Under the pieces are notes generated by a model. That model worked only from the letters and a program-made list of their open reading frames with translations. It was not told the DNA's origin and did no database searches. Shown here one piece after another: positions 63,900-64,000 of a stretch of DNA of 64,000 nucleotides. This DNA is from JAKOWB01 sp038363005 (GTDB lineage Bacteria; Pseudomonadota; Alphaproteobacteria; Kiloniellales; JACOMY01). Position 1 is the first letter of the stretch, and each line of letters opens with the position of its first letter. The stretch lies in contig JBBQBI010000021.1 in assembly GCA_038363005.1 (NCBI GenBank), positions 1-64,000 of the forward strand, given 5' to 3'. A program made the translations under genes and the position numbers.

Positions 63900-64000
63900 A
63901 GCTCTACGACTACTTCCGCTCCTCGGCTGGCTATCGCGTGCGCATCGCGCTGGCGCTGAAGGGCCTGACGGTCGAGCGCCAGCCGGTCCACCTGGTGAAG
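63896..64000 (+). CDS. maiA: Maleylacetoacetate isomerase (glutathione S-transferase fold), N-terminal part
   Basis: Only 35 codons lie in the window. They read MKLYDYFRSSAGYRVRIALA, then LKGLTVERQPVHLVK, which match the start of zeta-class GST maleylacetoacetate isomerase, including the SSAGYRVRIAL active-site motif (SSxSxRVRIAL, here with A-G). It converts maleylacetoacetate to fumarylacetoacetate, completing the operon with hmgA and the FAH gene. It overlaps the DUF2783 gene by 4 nt. Confidence 0.85.
   Translation, partial: MKLYDYFRSSAGYRVRIALALKGLTVERQPVHLVK

Overview
The window is high-GC DNA with an alphaproteobacterial character. It opens with lpxC-bamD-recN-ligA in an order typical of that class. 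It goes on to many catabolic and transport genes (TRAP and Liv-type ABC transporters, CoA-linked and homogentisate degradation) that recall metabolically versatile Rhodospirillales-like bacteria. The class-level assignment rests on gene order and protein resemblance only; no rRNA or tRNA gene was seen.

Layout. 1-0.36 kb: start of an unidentified minus-strand gene preceded by a terminator-like hairpin. 0.8-6.6 kb: core envelope and DNA-repair genes lpxC, bamD, recN, ligA. 6.6-13.2 kb: a small secreted protein, an MmgE/PrpD protein, a TerB-DnaJ protein and a fused HyuA-HyuB oxoprolinase/hydantoinase. 13.5-18.6 kb: glycan cluster 1 (giant two-domain glycosyltransferase, FkbM methyltransferase, Sulfotransfer_2-type sulfotransferase). 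18.8-20.7 kb: sarcosine/N-methyl amino acid oxidase and glutathione peroxidase. 20.8-30.8 kb: a tandem GntR-FCD regulator divergent from a TRAP transporter and a carnitine-like catabolic operon (hydroxyacyl dehydrogenase, SDR, BKACE, CaiD-like, CaiC-like). 31.0-39.9 kb: glycan cluster 2 (two sulfotransferase-TPR proteins and two more giant glycosyltransferases). 40.1-42.4 kb: GMC oxidoreductase and a Cys-rich secreted protein. 42.5-57.4 kb: GntR regulator divergent from a long operon of FAH-family hydrolase, alpha/beta hydrolase, amidohydrolase, Liv-type ABC transporter with LivF fused to a Tm-1/UPF0261 domain, TIM-barrel PEP-hydrolase-like protein, flotillin-like protein, and two SRPBCC proteins, one fused to a quinone oxidoreductase. 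57.6-58.1 kb: cytochrome c. 58.1-64.0 kb: MarR regulator divergent from a homogentisate operon (hmgA, fumarylacetoacetase-like, degenerate metallo-beta-lactamase-fold protein, FAD monooxygenase, DUF2783, maiA cut by the window end).

The strongest candidate for an undescribed system is the split glycan locus. It has three paralogous proteins of about 1,020-1,060 residues, each joining an N-terminal DxD glycosyltransferase, an alpha-helical middle with a recurring RPDL-type motif, and a C-terminal GT4-like domain. They sit beside two matching sulfotransferases with TPR-like tails, a third sulfotransferase and an FkbM methyltransferase. Together they look like machinery for a sulfated, O-methylated surface glycan. 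A second candidate is the transporter operon around 42.5-57.4 kb, where the two halves of a plant Tm-1-like protein are encoded as an ABC-ATPase fusion and a free-standing partner. Other unusual architectures are a single-chain double GntR-FCD regulator facing two matching palindromes, a metallo-beta-lactamase-fold protein lacking the D-H of its HxHxDH motif, and a monooxygenase whose last 45 or so codons lie in a palindromic intergenic repeat.
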